Origin: a virus
Virus record (IMG/VR): IMGVR_UViG_3300027833_000001
Coordinates: 101,128-165,127 of that record
DNA length: 64,000 nucleotides
Direction: 5' to 3' (one strand)
Part shown: one piece after another, positions 26,371 through 34,446 of the stretch
Layout of the letters: every line of letters starts with the position of its first letter
Position numbering within the stretch: position 1 is the first letter of the stretch
Position numbers and translations under genes: made by a program
The notes under the pieces: generated by a model
What the model was told of the DNA's origin: nothing
Databases searched by the model: none
Seen by the model: the letters and a program-made list of their open reading frames with translations, nothing else

Positions 26371-27570
26371 ATGAGTGTAGAAAATAAGATCAGAGAGTTT
26401 CTTGCGAAGGGTTCAGCCCTTAGTGAAGAACTCCAAGAACTGGATGAGAAGGCAGACAACCTTTCTCCCAATAGTAAACCAGGTGATTCATCTGCCCCTA
26501 CTCAGGGTAGTTCAGATGCTAATCCTGAAAAAGACGATTTAAGTGGAACTAACAACAAGGAAGGTGGTTTAACTGCTGAAGTTGGTAAAGCCGCATCTGC
26601 TAAAGCGAAGAAAGATGGAACATTACCTAAGGGTAATGGTGCTAAAGAAGCTCCTTCTAACTTTGAAAACGAAGAAAACACAGAAGCCTCTGTAAACAAT
26701 AGTTCATCACAAGGCGTAGTCGCACAAGAAGAAGTAGCATCTGAAGAAGAAGTTATCTCTGAAGACGAAGGCACTGAAGAAGAATTGGAAGTTGTTTCCG
26801 AGACTGAAGAAGTTGTAGCAGAAGACGACCAAGAAGTTGTGTCTGAAGATGAAAGTCTTTTCAGTCAAGACATCCAAGGTTTGTTCGAATCAGAAGAGAA
26901 TCTTTCTGAAGAGTTCAAGACTAAGGCAGCCGGTATCTTTGAAGCTGTAGTAACAGCCCGTATTGCCAATGAGATGGACACAATTGAAGCAGAATTAAAA
27001 GAAGAAGCCAACCTTCAGCAAGAGACATTTAAGGAAGAAATGGTTGAGAAACTAGACTCTTTCCTTTCCTATGTTGCTGAGAACTGGATGAAAGAAAATG
27101 AACTTGCCATAGAGCGAGGTCTACGTGCAGAGATCACTGAAGACTTCATTTCTGGTATGAAAACCCTATTCGCTGAACACTACATTCAAGTGCCTGAAGA
27201 GCAGTATGATGTACTGGGCGAAATGCAGGACAAAATTGACTCTTTGGAAACAAAGTTAAATGAGTCCCTTGAAGAAAAGATCGAAGTGGCAGCCCAAAAG
27301 CAAGACCTTCAAAAACAAGCAGTTATCAAGGAAGCTAGTGAAGATTTAACACTAACTGAAGCTGAGAAATTTGCTAAACTTGTTGAAGACATTGAATTTG
27401 GTAGCACTGAAATCTTCCAAGAAAAAGTTGCAGTAGTTAAGGAAAACTATTTTCCAAAGCAAGCGCAACAAGATGAAGATAAAATGGACGATACAGTCGA
27501 AGGGCTAGCCCAAGATGACAGTTATATTTCCAGATATGCTCAGGCAATCTCTCAATCAGCAAAGTTCTAA
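26371..27570 (+). CDS. gp22: prohead scaffold protein gp22
   Basis: 399 aa, longer than T4 gp22 (269). Residues about 100-170 are extremely acidic (repeated EEVVSEDE, EEELEVVSETEE), and the C-terminal half is a long coiled coil (DKIDSLETKLNESLEEKIEV). The gene lies between protease and major capsid genes. It forms the inner core on which the capsid assembles and is expected to be cut by gp21. The extended low-complexity N-terminal half (residues 30-110, rich in Ser, Pro, Gly and Lys) accounts for the extra length. Confidence 0.85.
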   Translation: MSVENKIREFLAKGSALSEELQELDEKADNLSPNSKPGDSSAPTQGSSDANPEKDDLSGTNNKEGGLTAEVGKAASAKAKKDGTLPKGNGAKEAPSNFENEENTEASVNNSSSQGVVAQEEVASEEEVISEDEGTEEELEVVSETEEVVAEDDQEVVSEDESLFSQDIQGLFESEENLSEEFKTKAAGIFEAVVTARIANEMDTIEAELKEEANLQQETFKEEMVEKLDSFLSYVAENWMKENELAIERGLRAEITEDFISGMKTLFAEHYIQVPEEQYDVLGEMQDKIDSLETKLNESLEEKIEVAAQKQDLQKQAVIKEASEDLTLTEAEKFAKLVEDIEFGSTEIFQEKVAVVKENYFPKQAQQDEDKMDDTVEGLAQDDSYISRYAQAISQSAKF

Positions 27571-27581
27571 ATAACAAAGTT

Positions 27582-27589
27582 TATAAATA
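27582..27589 (+). promoter_or_regulatory. late promoter TATAAATA before major capsid gene
   Basis: Exact octamer 37 nt before the ATG of gp23. Confidence 0.85.
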
Positions 27590-27626
27590 ATAGTACGAAT
27601 CAAAACCCCAATAGGAGAAACGAAAA

Positions 27627-28904
27627 ATGTATCTTTCTGAACAAATTCAAGAGAAGTGGGCTCCAGTTCTGGACCACGAAGCTCTTGGCGAAATCAAAGA
27701 CCCATACAAGAAAGCAGTTACCGCTGTAATTCTTGAAAACCAAGAGAAGGCGTGTAAAGAAGAACGCCTCGCTCTTAACGAAGTCGCAGTCAATAGTAAT
27801 ACTGGCGGCGGAATCGACAACTATGACCCAATTCTGATTAGCTTAGTAAGACGGGCATTGCCTAATCTTATGGCTTATGACGTAGCTGGTGTTCAACCAA
27901 TGACTGGACCTACTGGTCTTATCTTTGCAATGAAGTCACACTTTACCAATCAAACTGGTACAGAGGCTTTATTCAACGAAGCAGACACAGACTTTTCTGG
28001 TTCTGGTACTCACGCTGGATCAAACCCAGTAGACGGTACTTACACAACTGGTACTGGTACTGCTACTAATACTGCTGAAGCACTTGGCGATTCAGGCGGA
28101 ACAGACTTTGACGAGATGGCTTTCTCAATCGAGAAAACAACCGTTACTGCAAAGACTCGCGCACTGAAAGCTGAGTACACAGTTGAATTAGCACAAGACC
28201 TTAAAGCTATCCACGGTTTGGATGCTGAAGGCGAGTTGTCTAACATTCTTTCACAAGAAATTCTTGCTGAAATTAACCGTGAAGTTATTCGAACAATCTA
28301 CAAAGTCGCTAAGCCTGGTTCTGCATCTACTGCAACAGCCGGTACTTTCGATCTTGATGTTGATTCAAATGGCAGATGGTCAGTTGAGCGATTCAAAGGC
28401 TTACTCTTCAACATTGAAAGAGATGCTAACGTAATCGCGCAAGACACACGTAGAGGGAAAGGTAACTTCATCATCACATCTGCTGATGTTGCGGCTGCAC
28501 TCTCAATGGCTGGTGTTCTTGATACTGGTTCAGCACTTCAAGGTGGAGGTCAACTTAATGTTGATGATACTGGCAATACATTTGCTGGTGTTCTTAACGG
28601 TCGTTATAAAGTATATGTTGATCCTTATTCAGCAAATACTGGAGCCGCTTCACAGTTCTACGTAGTTGGTTATAAAGGATCTAGCGCATATGATGCTGGT
28701 ATCTTCTACTGCCCATACGTTCCACTGCAAATGGTTAGAGCGATTGACCCAGGTAACTTCCAGCCTAAGATTGGCTTCAAGACACGTTATGGCATGATTG
28801 CGAATCCTTTCGTAACTCAAGCTAATGGTACTACTGACGGTGCAACATTCACTGCTGACCGTAACCAGTATTACAGACTGTCTAAAGTTACAAACCTTAT
28901 GTAA
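27627..28904 (+). CDS. gp23: major capsid protein gp23
   Basis: 425 aa, shorter than T4 gp23 (521), as is usual for marine T4-like phages. Typical segments are YDPILISLVRRALPNLMAYDVAG (positions about 65-87), MTGPTGLIFAMKSHF and FQPKIGFKTRYGMIANPF near the end. A gp21-type cleavage site LNE lies at residues 50-52, so the mature protein would begin at Val53. It has its own late promoter, an AGGAG ribosome site and a strong terminator. Confidence 0.95.
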   Translation: MYLSEQIQEKWAPVLDHEALGEIKDPYKKAVTAVILENQEKACKEERLALNEVAVNSNTGGGIDNYDPILISLVRRALPNLMAYDVAGVQPMTGPTGLIFAMKSHFTNQTGTEALFNEADTDFSGSGTHAGSNPVDGTYTTGTGTATNTAEALGDSGGTDFDEMAFSIEKTTVTAKTRALKAEYTVELAQDLKAIHGLDAEGELSNILSQEILAEINREVIRTIYKVAKPGSASTATAGTFDLDVDSNGRWSVERFKGLLFNIERDANVIAQDTRRGKGNFIITSADVAAALSMAGVLDTGSALQGGGQLNVDDTGNTFAGVLNGRYKVYVDPYSANTGAASQFYVVGYKGSSAYDAGIFYCPYVPLQMVRAIDPGNFQPKIGFKTRYGMIANPFVTQANGTTDGATFTADRNQYYRLSKVTNLM

Positions 28905-28934
28905 TATAAAAAGAATCTCAATAGAGACACTTTT

Positions 28935-28961
28935 AAGGGAGCTTTCGGGCTCCCTTTTTTT
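28935..28961 (+). terminator. rho-independent terminator after major capsid gene
   Basis: An 8-bp perfect stem AAGGGAGC/GCTCCCTT (28935-28942 and 28949-28956) with loop TTTCGG, followed by a T-run. It lies 31 nt after the gp23 stop and is the clearest terminator in the window. Confidence 0.93.
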
Positions 28962-28967
28962 GTGCGT

Positions 28968-28975
28968 TATAAATA
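28968..28975 (+). promoter_or_regulatory. late promoter TATAAATA after gp23 terminator
   Basis: Exact octamer just past the terminator. It restarts late transcription for the small exported-type gene and iscU. Confidence 0.75.
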
Positions 28976-29012
28976 GAAACGTGCAATGTCGCACAGTCAC
29001 AATGGAAGTGAA

Positions 29013-29249
29013 GTGGATATATTATTACCAGTAGTATTAGCTATAGTAACATTTATTTACGAACCAGGAAACGAAAAGATCAACGATTATTGTAGAGCCG
29101 CAGTTGCGGGTGATCAGTTAGGGCTTGATGGTGAGCCACTTACAACAGAGACTTTCTCGTCAAGAAAAGAATGTTGGGATTACTATGATGATTTTAGAGA
29201 AGATATACCAACTATAAACAATGGGGTAAAATATCCCAGAGGTCAATAA
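29013..29249 (+). CDS. small membrane-anchored or exported protein, hypothetical
   Basis: 78 aa from a GTG at 29013 with GGAAG shortly before it. An in-frame ATG at 28986 would give 87 aa, but a transcript from the late promoter would begin about 28981, leaving almost no leader for that ATG. The N-terminus (DILLPVVLAIVTFIY) is a single hydrophobic stretch, either a signal or an anchor. The rest (GNEKINDYCRAAVAGDQLGL, then KECWDYYDDFREDIP) is polar with two Cys. Not recognised. It lies 15 nt before iscU. Confidence 0.6.
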   Translation: MDILLPVVLAIVTFIYEPGNEKINDYCRAAVAGDQLGLDGEPLTTETFSSRKECWDYYDDFREDIPTINNGVKYPRGQ

Positions 29250-29264
29250 GACTAGGAGGTAAAA

Positions 29265-29645
29265 GTGGCATATAGCGACAAAGTTATAGACCATTACGAA
29301 AACCCTCGCAACGTAGGCAAATGGGATCCCGCAGACAATATAGGCACTGGAATGGTTGGTGCACCTGCTTGTGGTGATGTCATGCGCCTACAAATTAAAG
29401 TAGAAGGTGATGTCATAAAAGATGCTAAGTTCAAGACTTATGGCTGTGGTTCAGCTATAGCATCCAGCTCACTACTCACAGAGTGGGTAAAGGGTATGTC
29501 GTTACACGATGCGAGTACAATAAAGAACACAGAAATAGCAGAAGAACTTGCTTTACCACCTGTAAAAATTCATTGCAGTGTACTAGCAGAAGATGCTATC
29601 AAAGCCGCAATAGAAGATTACCAAAGCAGGCAAAAGGACGTATAA
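29265..29645 (+). CDS. iscU: IscU iron-sulphur cluster scaffold
   Basis: 126 aa, full length for IscU, starting at GTG 29265 after a GGAGG site. The three cluster-binding cysteines are present: C36 in PACGDVM, C61 in YGCGSAIASSS and C104 in KIHCSVLAED, with the conserved Asp two residues after C36. The LPPVK motif (97-101), which the HscA chaperone binds, is intact. The sequence is strikingly like the enterobacterial protein across its whole length. Role: assembles [2Fe-2S] and [4Fe-4S] clusters with sulphur from host IscS. No iscS, hscA, hscB or fdx is visible nearby, so it would work with host partners. Confidence 0.95.
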   Translation: MAYSDKVIDHYENPRNVGKWDPADNIGTGMVGAPACGDVMRLQIKVEGDVIKDAKFKTYGCGSAIASSSLLTEWVKGMSLHDASTIKNTEIAEELALPPVKIHCSVLAEDAIKAAIEDYQSRQKDV

Positions 29646-29648
29646 ATA
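29641..29648 (+). promoter_or_regulatory. TATAAATA immediately before iscA
   Basis: Exact octamer overlapping the iscU stop, ending 5 nt before the iscA ATG. At T4 late-promoter spacing the first transcribed base would be the A of ATG. Confidence 0.55.
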
Positions 29649-29653
29649 GTAGT

Positions 29654-29965
29654 ATGATAAAGATATCCTCAGAAGCAAAAGAATACTGGACTGGTTTACT
29701 AGAGAAATCAGAACAGAAGTATGTACGTTTATCACTGAAAGGTAGTGGATGTGCTGGTTTCGCATACGTGTGGGAGTATTCAGATGATGATTCTGATGGC
29801 ACTCTTATAGATGACTTAATTGTTGTTGATGACATAGTGCGAAATGAAGTTGCTGGTAGTACAGTAGATATGGTAACAAGTATGACTGGATCTGAGATAA
29901 CAATAACCAATCCTAACGTAGCAAGTTCGTGCGGATGTGGTGAAAGCATTCAGTTTGAAGCGTAA
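29654..29965 (+). CDS. iscA: A-type iron-sulphur carrier (IscA/HesB-like)
   Basis: 103 aa from the ATG at 29654; an open frame extends upstream inside iscU but is out of family. The three cysteines of the A-type carriers are present: C33 in GSGCAGFAY and C93/C95 in SSCGCGESI. The central region is acidic (EYSDDDSDGTLIDDL). Such proteins receive clusters from IscU and deliver them to target enzymes. It is more divergent from bacterial IscA than the IscU is from its relatives, resembling HesB-like genes of marine phages. Adjacent to iscU, 8 nt apart. Confidence 0.9.
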   Translation: MIKISSEAKEYWTGLLEKSEQKYVRLSLKGSGCAGFAYVWEYSDDDSDGTLIDDLIVVDDIVRNEVAGSTVDMVTSMTGSEITITNPNVASSCGCGESIQFEA

Positions 29966-29976
29966 CGGAGAAACAT

Positions 29977-30564
29977 ATGGCATTTAATAATATATCGTCA
30001 GTCGCAGAAGGAACTTTTGCTGGTAAGAACCCGTCAGAGTTAGACTATTTGCGTCCAAACGGATTTAAATTTCAATTACATAATATGCCTAACGTATCGT
30101 TTTTCTGTCAGGCTGCCAATCTACCAGAAATCTCAATGGGATTTCCAGAGCAAGTAACACCACTTGTAGATATTGCATACCCAGGAGACAAGTTGAGATT
30201 TGGCGAGTTAATGATTAGATTCCTTATTCAGGAAGATATGACTAACTACAAAGAGTTATACTCTTGGCTACGTGGTCTCGGCTTCCCTGAGAACCACAAA
30301 GAGTTCACAGACTATATTAACAGTCAAGCCTATAGAACTGCAACACAGACAAATAACGCTAAGGAGGGCATTGCTCAAGTAAGTGATGCTACTCTGTTTG
30401 TTCTCGATTCCAATAACAATCCAAATGTTAAAGTAACATTCAAAGACGCATTCCCAATATCACTTTCTGGTTTAGACTTTGATATCACGAATGGTGCAGG
30501 TGATTACTTTATTGGTATTGCCGCGTTTAAATATAGAACATATACGATTGATGCAGTAACTTAG
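29977..30564 (+). CDS. T4 gp19-fold tail protein (tube-like, possibly gp54)
   Basis: 195 aa. The segments YLRPNGFKFQLHNMPNVSFF, then QAANLPEISMGF, and IAYPGDKLRFGELMIRFLI, are those of the tail-tube superfamily (T4 gp19, with paralogues gp48/gp54 at the baseplate end). It differs clearly from the gp19 at 22552, so it is a second tube-like gene, probably the baseplate-proximal tube initiator. The exact T4 counterpart is uncertain. It starts 11 nt after iscA with a GGAG site. Confidence 0.72.
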   Translation: MAFNNISSVAEGTFAGKNPSELDYLRPNGFKFQLHNMPNVSFFCQAANLPEISMGFPEQVTPLVDIAYPGDKLRFGELMIRFLIQEDMTNYKELYSWLRGLGFPENHKEFTDYINSQAYRTATQTNNAKEGIAQVSDATLFVLDSNNNPNVKVTFKDAFPISLSGLDFDITNGAGDYFIGIAAFKYRTYTIDAVT

Positions 30565-30571
30565 GGAAAAA

Positions 30572-31252
30572 ATGGCTAGATTATTGGTTGGTGGTGATTC
30601 TTTTGCAACATGGGATGAAGATCATTGGTGTAAATACCTCGCTGAACGTGTTCGCGCTCAAGTTCACTCTACTGGTATGCCAGGTAGGTGTATAAAATAT
30701 ACAACACTAAACACCATAGCACATCTAGAGGAAAGTATAGAAAACACTAACACTAGATCCTATACTCACTGCATATTTCATCTTACTTCTTTTCTTAGAT
30801 TGACCTCAATAGGTTTAGATGATACAACGGAAAGAAAGTTAGAGATACTAGAAGACCTTTCAACTGTAACCACCAAGCGATGGTGGAAAGAAGCATATAA
30901 TTTATCTCGTCACTTAGGCAACACAATCACTTATAACAGTAGAGACATTCTAGACTCATTCTATCACAAAAGTTTTAATACACTAACAGAAGCAGAAAAT
31001 ATGATGTATATTGGTGCGCTAATAGGGTATTGTAACTCCAACAAAATAAAGTTATGCATAAGAACAGTTTTCAATGAAGACATTAAGCTCCCTAGATTTG
31101 GACCTGTAGATCATTTTAGATTTGCAGATGAGGCACTGACTCTAATACAACCAAATCACGACCTTAAAGGACACTACACAGCTAAACAACATGAATTGAT
31201 ACTACAAGAATTTAAAAAACTATTTCCAGATTGGTTGGAAACAGACGTATAA
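30572..31252 (+). CDS. SGNH/GDSL hydrolase-like protein
   Basis: 226 aa. A block-I motif GGDSFATW at residues about 7-14 supplies a candidate nucleophile Ser, and a C-terminal DLKGHYTAKQHELI segment (about 197-210) supplies the Asp and His pattern of block V. The body is helical and Trp/Tyr-rich. Members of this fold are esterases or acetyl-xylan or carbohydrate esterases, and related genes are common and uncharacterised in marine phages. A second, distinct SGNH-like gene lies at 36336. Substrate unknown; sugar deacylation would fit the glycan theme but is inference. Confidence 0.6.
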   Translation: MARLLVGGDSFATWDEDHWCKYLAERVRAQVHSTGMPGRCIKYTTLNTIAHLEESIENTNTRSYTHCIFHLTSFLRLTSIGLDDTTERKLEILEDLSTVTTKRWWKEAYNLSRHLGNTITYNSRDILDSFYHKSFNTLTEAENMMYIGALIGYCNSNKIKLCIRTVFNEDIKLPRFGPVDHFRFADEALTLIQPNHDLKGHYTAKQHELILQEFKKLFPDWLETDV

Positions 31253-31255
31253 ATA
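31248..31255 (+). promoter_or_regulatory. late promoter TATAAATA before uvsY
   Basis: Exact octamer 30 nt before the ATG of uvsY, overlapping the preceding stop. Confidence 0.65.
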
Positions 31256-31285
31256 GTAGTAGAAGAAATATATTATGGAGACACT

Positions 31286-31729
31286 ATGATTAAATTAGCA
31301 GACCTACAAGATATGTGGGTTAATGATTGTAAAATTGATGATTTGAATTTGGGTAAAGAAAGTACTAAGACTCCAGAACTTCATGCGAAGTATCTAAATC
31401 ACTTATCTACAGCTAGACTCCAGTTACGCAAAGCAAACACCAGTCTAATAAAATTAAAACGAATTAAATCTCAATATTTCCGAGGTGAGTTATCCAAAGA
31501 AGAATTGAATGTACTAGGATGGGATCAGTACTTAGGCAATAAGCCACTCAAATCAGAAATTTATGAATACTTAGAAGCTGATGATGATATCATACAGCAA
31601 GCAGATAAATTGGAGTACATTCAGACTACGGTAGATTACCTAGACAGAGTACTCAGAGCAATACAGAGTCGAGGTTGGGATATTAAGAACAGCATCGAAT
31701 GGACAAAATTCACTAACGGACTAATGTAA
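31286..31729 (+). CDS. uvsY: recombination mediator UvsY
   Basis: 147 aa (T4: 137). The ADLQDMWVNDCKIDD start, the helical LHAKYLNHLSTARLQLRKA middle and LDRVLRAIQSRGWDIKNSIE end are typical of UvsY, which loads UvsX on single-stranded DNA coated with gp32. Preceded by TATAAATA and a GGAG site. Abuts the next small gene (stop followed at once by ATG). Confidence 0.9.
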   Translation: MIKLADLQDMWVNDCKIDDLNLGKESTKTPELHAKYLNHLSTARLQLRKANTSLIKLKRIKSQYFRGELSKEELNVLGWDQYLGNKPLKSEIYEYLEADDDIIQQADKLEYIQTTVDYLDRVLRAIQSRGWDIKNSIEWTKFTNGLM

Positions 31730-31858
31730 ATGGAAGACAAATACATACCAGCATTTTTAACTACTGCTTGGGTATTAACTTTTACTATTCTATTTTGGGC
31801 AACAATAGAAAAACTAACACTTGAATTGTGGTGTATTGCATATGGAATTTTCATGTAA
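31730..31858 (+). CDS. small membrane protein after uvsY (42 aa)
   Basis: ATG at 31730 directly follows the uvsY stop, and its TAA at 31856-31858 overlaps the uvsW ATG by one base. Peptide: MEDKYIPAFLTTAWVLTFTI, then a second hydrophobic stretch containing LWCIAYGIFM. One or two membrane spans are possible. T4 has small genes (uvsY.-1, uvsY.-2) at the same place. Tight packing between two conserved genes supports real coding. Function unknown. Confidence 0.7.
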   Translation: MEDKYIPAFLTTAWVLTFTILFWATIEKLTLELWCIAYGIFM

Positions 31859-33336
31859 TGATAACAGTAACGAAGAAAGACGAATGCCACATATTGATCG
31901 ATACGGATCCTAGTACGGCAAAAGAAATCGTTGAATTCTTTACATTCGAAGTTCCTGGTGCAAAGTTTATGCCCGCATATAGAAATAGAATGTGGGACGG
32001 TAAAGCTAGAATGTTTAATATGTACACAAGAGAACTCTATGTAGGTCTATTAGACTATCTAGTGGAATTTTGTGAACAGCTAGAGTACAAGATAGATATA
32101 AAAATTGACAAAGTTGGTGAAGAAGGTACCATCGATCAAGTCTCAAAATTTACAGAGTCCTTAAACTTACACAGCCAAGGTAAACAGATTGCTATTAGGG
32201 ACTATCAACTAGAGGCAGTAACTCATGCGATTAACAATGGTCGATCTCTTCTTTTATCTCCTACTGCTAGTGGTAAGTCTCTCATCATTTACAGTCTTTT
32301 ACGTTATCACCAAGCACACGGACGTAAACAACTTATCATCGTGCCAACGACTTCCCTCGTTGAGCAAATGTGGGGAGATTTTAATGACTACTCATCTGAA
32401 GATAAATGGCAAGCAAACAAATTCTGCCACAAAATCTACGGTGGAAAAGACAAGACCAACAAAGCCGCAGTAATAATATCTACTTGGCAATCAATATATA
32501 AATTTCCTAAGTCTTGGTTTGAAGAGTTTGATGTAGTATATGGAGATGAAGCACACAACTTTAAAGCTAAATCATTGACTACTTTACTAGACAAAATGGT
32601 AAACACTCCATATCGATATGGCACAACAGGTACACTTGACGGCACAAAGACTCATAGATTAGTACTTGAAGGAGTATTTGGTAGAGTGTACAAAGTGACT
32701 ACAACAAAGAAACTCATGGACAGTAAACAACTGGCTGAGTTGAAGATTGTTTGTTTGCTACTAGAGTACTCTGATGCACAGAGGAAGTTAGTATCTAAAA
32801 TGCCATATCAAGAAGAGATGGACTGGCTAGTAACTAACCCACAACGTAATAAGATTATAACTAATTTGACTATAGCACAGACTGGTAATACCCTAGTGTT
32901 ATATCAATTTGTAGAGAAACATGGTGCGGTATTGCACAAGATGATAAGCGAACGTGTAAATTCTGAAAGGATGGTGTTCTTTGTACACGGTGGAACTGAT
33001 ACTGAGCAAAGAGAAGAGATACGCCACTTGACAGAGACACAAAAAGATGCTATAATCATCGCTTCATATGGTACTTTTAGTACTGGTATAAATATAAGGA
33101 ACTTACATAATGTTGTATTTGCTTCACCTAGCAAGTCTCGTATCAGAAATCTACAGTCTATTGGTAGAGGACTTAGGAAGGGTAATCAGAAAGAAGCGTG
33201 TAATTTATTTGATGTCGGTGATGATCTCTCTTGGAAATCTAAGAAGAACTTCACACTCAATCATATGTTAGAACGAATTAAAATTTACAACGAAGAATCG
33301 TTCAACTATAAGATAGCAAAGGTAGAAGTAAAATGA
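31858..33336 (+). CDS. uvsW: UvsW helicase
   Basis: 492 aa from ATG 31858 (TAATG overlap); an upstream in-frame start at 31828 would add ten residues inside the small gene. SF2 helicase motifs: motif I SPTASGKS at about 134-141, DEAH box at about 230-233 (VVYGDEAHNF) and motif VI QSIGRGLRKG at about 431-440. The first 100 residues are the N-terminal DNA-binding part (KFMPAYRNRMWDGKARMFN). UvsW remodels branched DNA and R-loops and shuts off origin-dependent replication late in T4 infection. Confidence 0.92.
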   Translation: MITVTKKDECHILIDTDPSTAKEIVEFFTFEVPGAKFMPAYRNRMWDGKARMFNMYTRELYVGLLDYLVEFCEQLEYKIDIKIDKVGEEGTIDQVSKFTESLNLHSQGKQIAIRDYQLEAVTHAINNGRSLLLSPTASGKSLIIYSLLRYHQAHGRKQLIIVPTTSLVEQMWGDFNDYSSEDKWQANKFCHKIYGGKDKTNKAAVIISTWQSIYKFPKSWFEEFDVVYGDEAHNFKAKSLTTLLDKMVNTPYRYGTTGTLDGTKTHRLVLEGVFGRVYKVTTTKKLMDSKQLAELKIVCLLLEYSDAQRKLVSKMPYQEEMDWLVTNPQRNKIITNLTIAQTGNTLVLYQFVEKHGAVLHKMISERVNSERMVFFVHGGTDTEQREEIRHLTETQKDAIIIASYGTFSTGINIRNLHNVVFASPSKSRIRNLQSIGRGLRKGNQKEACNLFDVGDDLSWKSKKNFTLNHMLERIKIYNEESFNYKIAKVEVK

Positions 33337-33713
33337 ATGAACTAGAACCTAAAGTAATAACTCTCCTCAATGAGACTCAGCTAGTAGCATCTGTGGAAGA
33401 GGTCTCACCTACAGAGATTAAACTTCATACACCTTTGAAGATAACGCGCCATCTTAATGAAGGTCCTAGGGGTATGCAAGAGTCATTTGCTCTCATGGGA
33501 TGGATCCCTTTTTCTGACGATTTAGAATATTTTATGAATAGAGATATTATAGCAAACGTATCTACATTGTCGCGCCAGTATGTGCAAGACTATTATGCGA
33601 TTGTTGAGAAAACTTTTTTTGCTGAAAACGAGTCGGGTCATGACGATACCGACGAGATGATAGCAGACATCTACGCTTATGCTCAAGCAGTAGATAACAA
33701 TGAAATACATTGA
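33333..33713 (+). CDS. hypothetical protein, LSm/Sm-like beta barrel candidate
   Basis: 126 aa, overlapping uvsW by 4 nt (ATGA). The N-terminal half (VITLLNETQLVASVEEVSPT, EIKLHTPLKI) has the strand pattern of small Sm-like barrels found in T4-like phages, then MGWIPFSDDLEYFMNRDIIA. The C-terminal third is an acidic helix. A second, more typical Sm-like protein is encoded at 52134. Function unknown; an RNA- or protein-binding role is inferred. Confidence 0.6.
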   Translation: MNELEPKVITLLNETQLVASVEEVSPTEIKLHTPLKITRHLNEGPRGMQESFALMGWIPFSDDLEYFMNRDIIANVSTLSRQYVQDYYAIVEKTFFAENESGHDDTDEMIADIYAYAQAVDNNEIH

Positions 33714-33739
33714 TTGTATTCTTTAAAGGGACACACCCT

Positions 33740-33767
33740 ATTATACACACTATTTTAGGAATGTCAA
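33740..33767 (-). promoter_or_regulatory. antisense sigma-70 promoter
   Basis: On the minus strand, TTGACA (33762-33767) and TATAAT (33740-33745) are separated by 16 nt, preceded by an A-run plus GACTTGACAT identical in style to the promoter before the AAA+ gene at 42785. Transcription would begin near 33733 and run leftwards, antisense to the 126-aa gene and uvsW. No convincing minus-strand gene follows. Confidence 0.72.
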
Positions 33768-33795
33768 GTCTTTTTTTACATTATGGGAAAATAAA

Positions 33796-34380
33796 ATGAA
33801 AAAATCTACAGCACCGAAACAACACTATGTTGACAACAAGGAGTTCCTCGCTAAGATAAGCATCTACCGAGAAGAACGACTGGCAGCCGAAGCCGCTGGC
33901 GAACCTAAACCTAGGGTAACTAATTATCTGGGTGAATGTTTTGTTAAGATAGCAAATCACCTTGCGTACAAGTCAAACTTTGTCAACTATACTTTCCGCG
34001 ATGAAATGATACTAGATGGTATCGAGAATTGCATTACATATATGGACAATTTTGATCCAGCAAAATCTAAGAACCCATTTGCTTACTTCACACAGATTAC
34101 TTACTATGCATTCATACGTAGGATCAAGAAAGAGAAGAAGCATATCGATATCAAGATGAAACTCATTACCAATATGGACTTCACAGAGATGTTTGCAGAG
34201 GGTAAAGAGACTGTTGGTAGCGAGTATCTGGACTACATGAAGAACCAGATAGATCAAGCTAACAAGCACAACGAAGACCACAAAGAAGTGAATTCAAAGA
34301 TCCCTAAACGTAAGCCAAAGTACCTAACAGATAGGGAAGCCGTAGACTTAGCTAAAGATAAGATTGAGGCAATGAAATAA
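33796..34380 (+). CDS. gp55: late sigma factor gp55
   Basis: 194 aa (T4: 185). It is a minimal sigma-70-family factor: NYLGECFVKIANHLAYKSNF, then FRDEMILDGIENCITYMDNF and AYFTQITYYAFIRRIKKEKK, is region 2, which contacts core RNA polymerase and reads the late promoter. The C-terminus is basic then helical. gp55 directs host polymerase to TATAAATA elements with the sliding clamp (gp45) as activator, so the late promoters listed here should depend on it. Start ATG with a GGGA site. Confidence 0.9.
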   Translation: MKKSTAPKQHYVDNKEFLAKISIYREERLAAEAAGEPKPRVTNYLGECFVKIANHLAYKSNFVNYTFRDEMILDGIENCITYMDNFDPAKSKNPFAYFTQITYYAFIRRIKKEKKHIDIKMKLITNMDFTEMFAEGKETVGSEYLDYMKNQIDQANKHNEDHKEVNSKIPKRKPKYLTDREAVDLAKDKIEAMK

Positions 34381-34393
34381 TTTCAAAAACCAC

Positions 34394-34422
34394 TTGACTT
34401 TTGCCTAAGAATAACATATAAT
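34394..34422 (+). promoter_or_regulatory. sigma-70 promoter before 34447
   Basis: TTGACT (34394-34399), 17-nt spacer, TATAAT (34417-34422). The predicted start near 34429 lies after the ATG at 34426, so the ATG at 34447 is the likely start of the next gene. Confidence 0.88.
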
Positions 34423-34446
34423 GGTTTGTTAATAGTAGAGGTATCT

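Noticed and set aside
29483-29653. Upstream extension of iscA within iscU
   Set aside because: The extra 57 residues are another frame of iscU; family length and Cys spacing support the ATG at 29654.
33087-33094. TATAAATA inside uvsW
   Set aside because: It codes for Gly-Ile-Asn in a conserved helicase region and no gene start follows; likely chance.
33522-33710. Minus-strand frame after the antisense promoter
   Set aside because: No ribosome site, and composition looks like the shadow of the plus-strand gene; treated as non-coding.
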